Shown here: positions 5,860-5,933 of the stretch, in pieces
Layout of the letters: each line of letters starts with the position of its first letter
How positions within the stretch are numbered: the stretch's first letter is position 1
NCBI GenBank assembly: GCA_015488125.1
Contig: WFOJ01000041.1
Span: 1 to 5,933, forward strand
Reading direction: 5' to 3'
From: Mariprofundaceae bacterium
GTDB taxonomy: Bacteria; Pseudomonadota; Zetaproteobacteria; Mariprofundales; Mariprofundaceae
Length of the DNA stretch: 5,933 bases
Notes under the pieces: generated by a model
The model's database searches: none
Seen by the model: the letters and a program-made list of their open reading frames with translations, nothing else
What the model was told of the DNA's origin: nothing
Position numbers and translations under genes: made by a program

Positions 5860-5933
5860 ATGAGTACAGGAAGTATTGTACAGGTGATTGGGCCTGTGGT
5901 CGATGTGCGCTTTTCTTCCGGTGATTTGCCCGC
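5860..5933 (+). CDS. atpD: F1Fo ATP synthase subunit beta, N-terminal fragment (cut by window edge)
   Basis: The first 24 codons are present, reading MSTGSIVQVIGPVVDVRF and continuing SSGDLP, which matches the conserved start of the beta subunit (E. coli MATGKIVQVIGAVVDVEF). Beta carries the catalytic ATP sites of F1; those motifs lie beyond the right edge. The ATG at 5860 is preceded by AGAGAGGA (5848-5855) with a 4-base spacer, and lies 33 bases after the last base of atpG. The atpC gene for epsilon would be expected next, outside the window. Confidence 0.97.
   Translation, partial: MSTGSIVQVIGPVVDVRFSSGDLP

Overview
This window is a bacterial F1Fo ATP synthase (atp) operon, read left to right on the + strand: atpI (593-982), atpB (1097-1972), atpE (2031-2285), atpF (2359-2835), atpH (2832-3356), atpA (3418-4959), atpG (4970-5827) and the first 24 codons of atpD (from 5860). 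Before it, the window opens with the 3' end of an unrelated gene on the same strand, the C-terminal part of a hydantoinase B / 5-oxoprolinase family protein (stop at 432-434). No gene on the - strand is supported, and there is no RNA gene, mobile element or CRISPR array.

The gene order I-B-E-F-H-A-G-D, a single type of b subunit, a 513-residue alpha subunit that numbers residue for residue like the E. coli one (Walker A 169-176, arginine finger R376), and a 285-residue gamma subunit all point to a proteobacterium of the gamma/beta or a neighbouring class (Acidithiobacillia or Zetaproteobacteria are possible). Base composition looks moderate, near 50% G+C. The species cannot be named from the sequence. 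The c subunit and the C-terminal part of subunit a differ clearly from E. coli, so it is not a close enteric relative.

The genes form one machine. AtpB (a), AtpE (c ring) and AtpF (b) make the membrane Fo motor. AtpH (delta), AtpA (alpha), AtpG (gamma) and AtpD (beta) make the catalytic F1 head, stalk and rotor shaft. The epsilon gene (atpC) is expected just beyond the right edge. AtpI is a small accessory membrane protein.

This is a housekeeping region and I see no new system in it. The points of interest are how expression appears to be tuned to subunit number: a strong Shine-Dalgarno on atpE, RNA hairpins on both sides of atpE (the 3' one terminator-like), GTG starts on the low-copy subunits a, b and gamma, and an atpI start without a recognisable Shine-Dalgarno. 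There are also two protein oddities: a c-ring ion site with Trp where sodium-type rings have Gln, and about 15 extra residues between key residues of subunit a.
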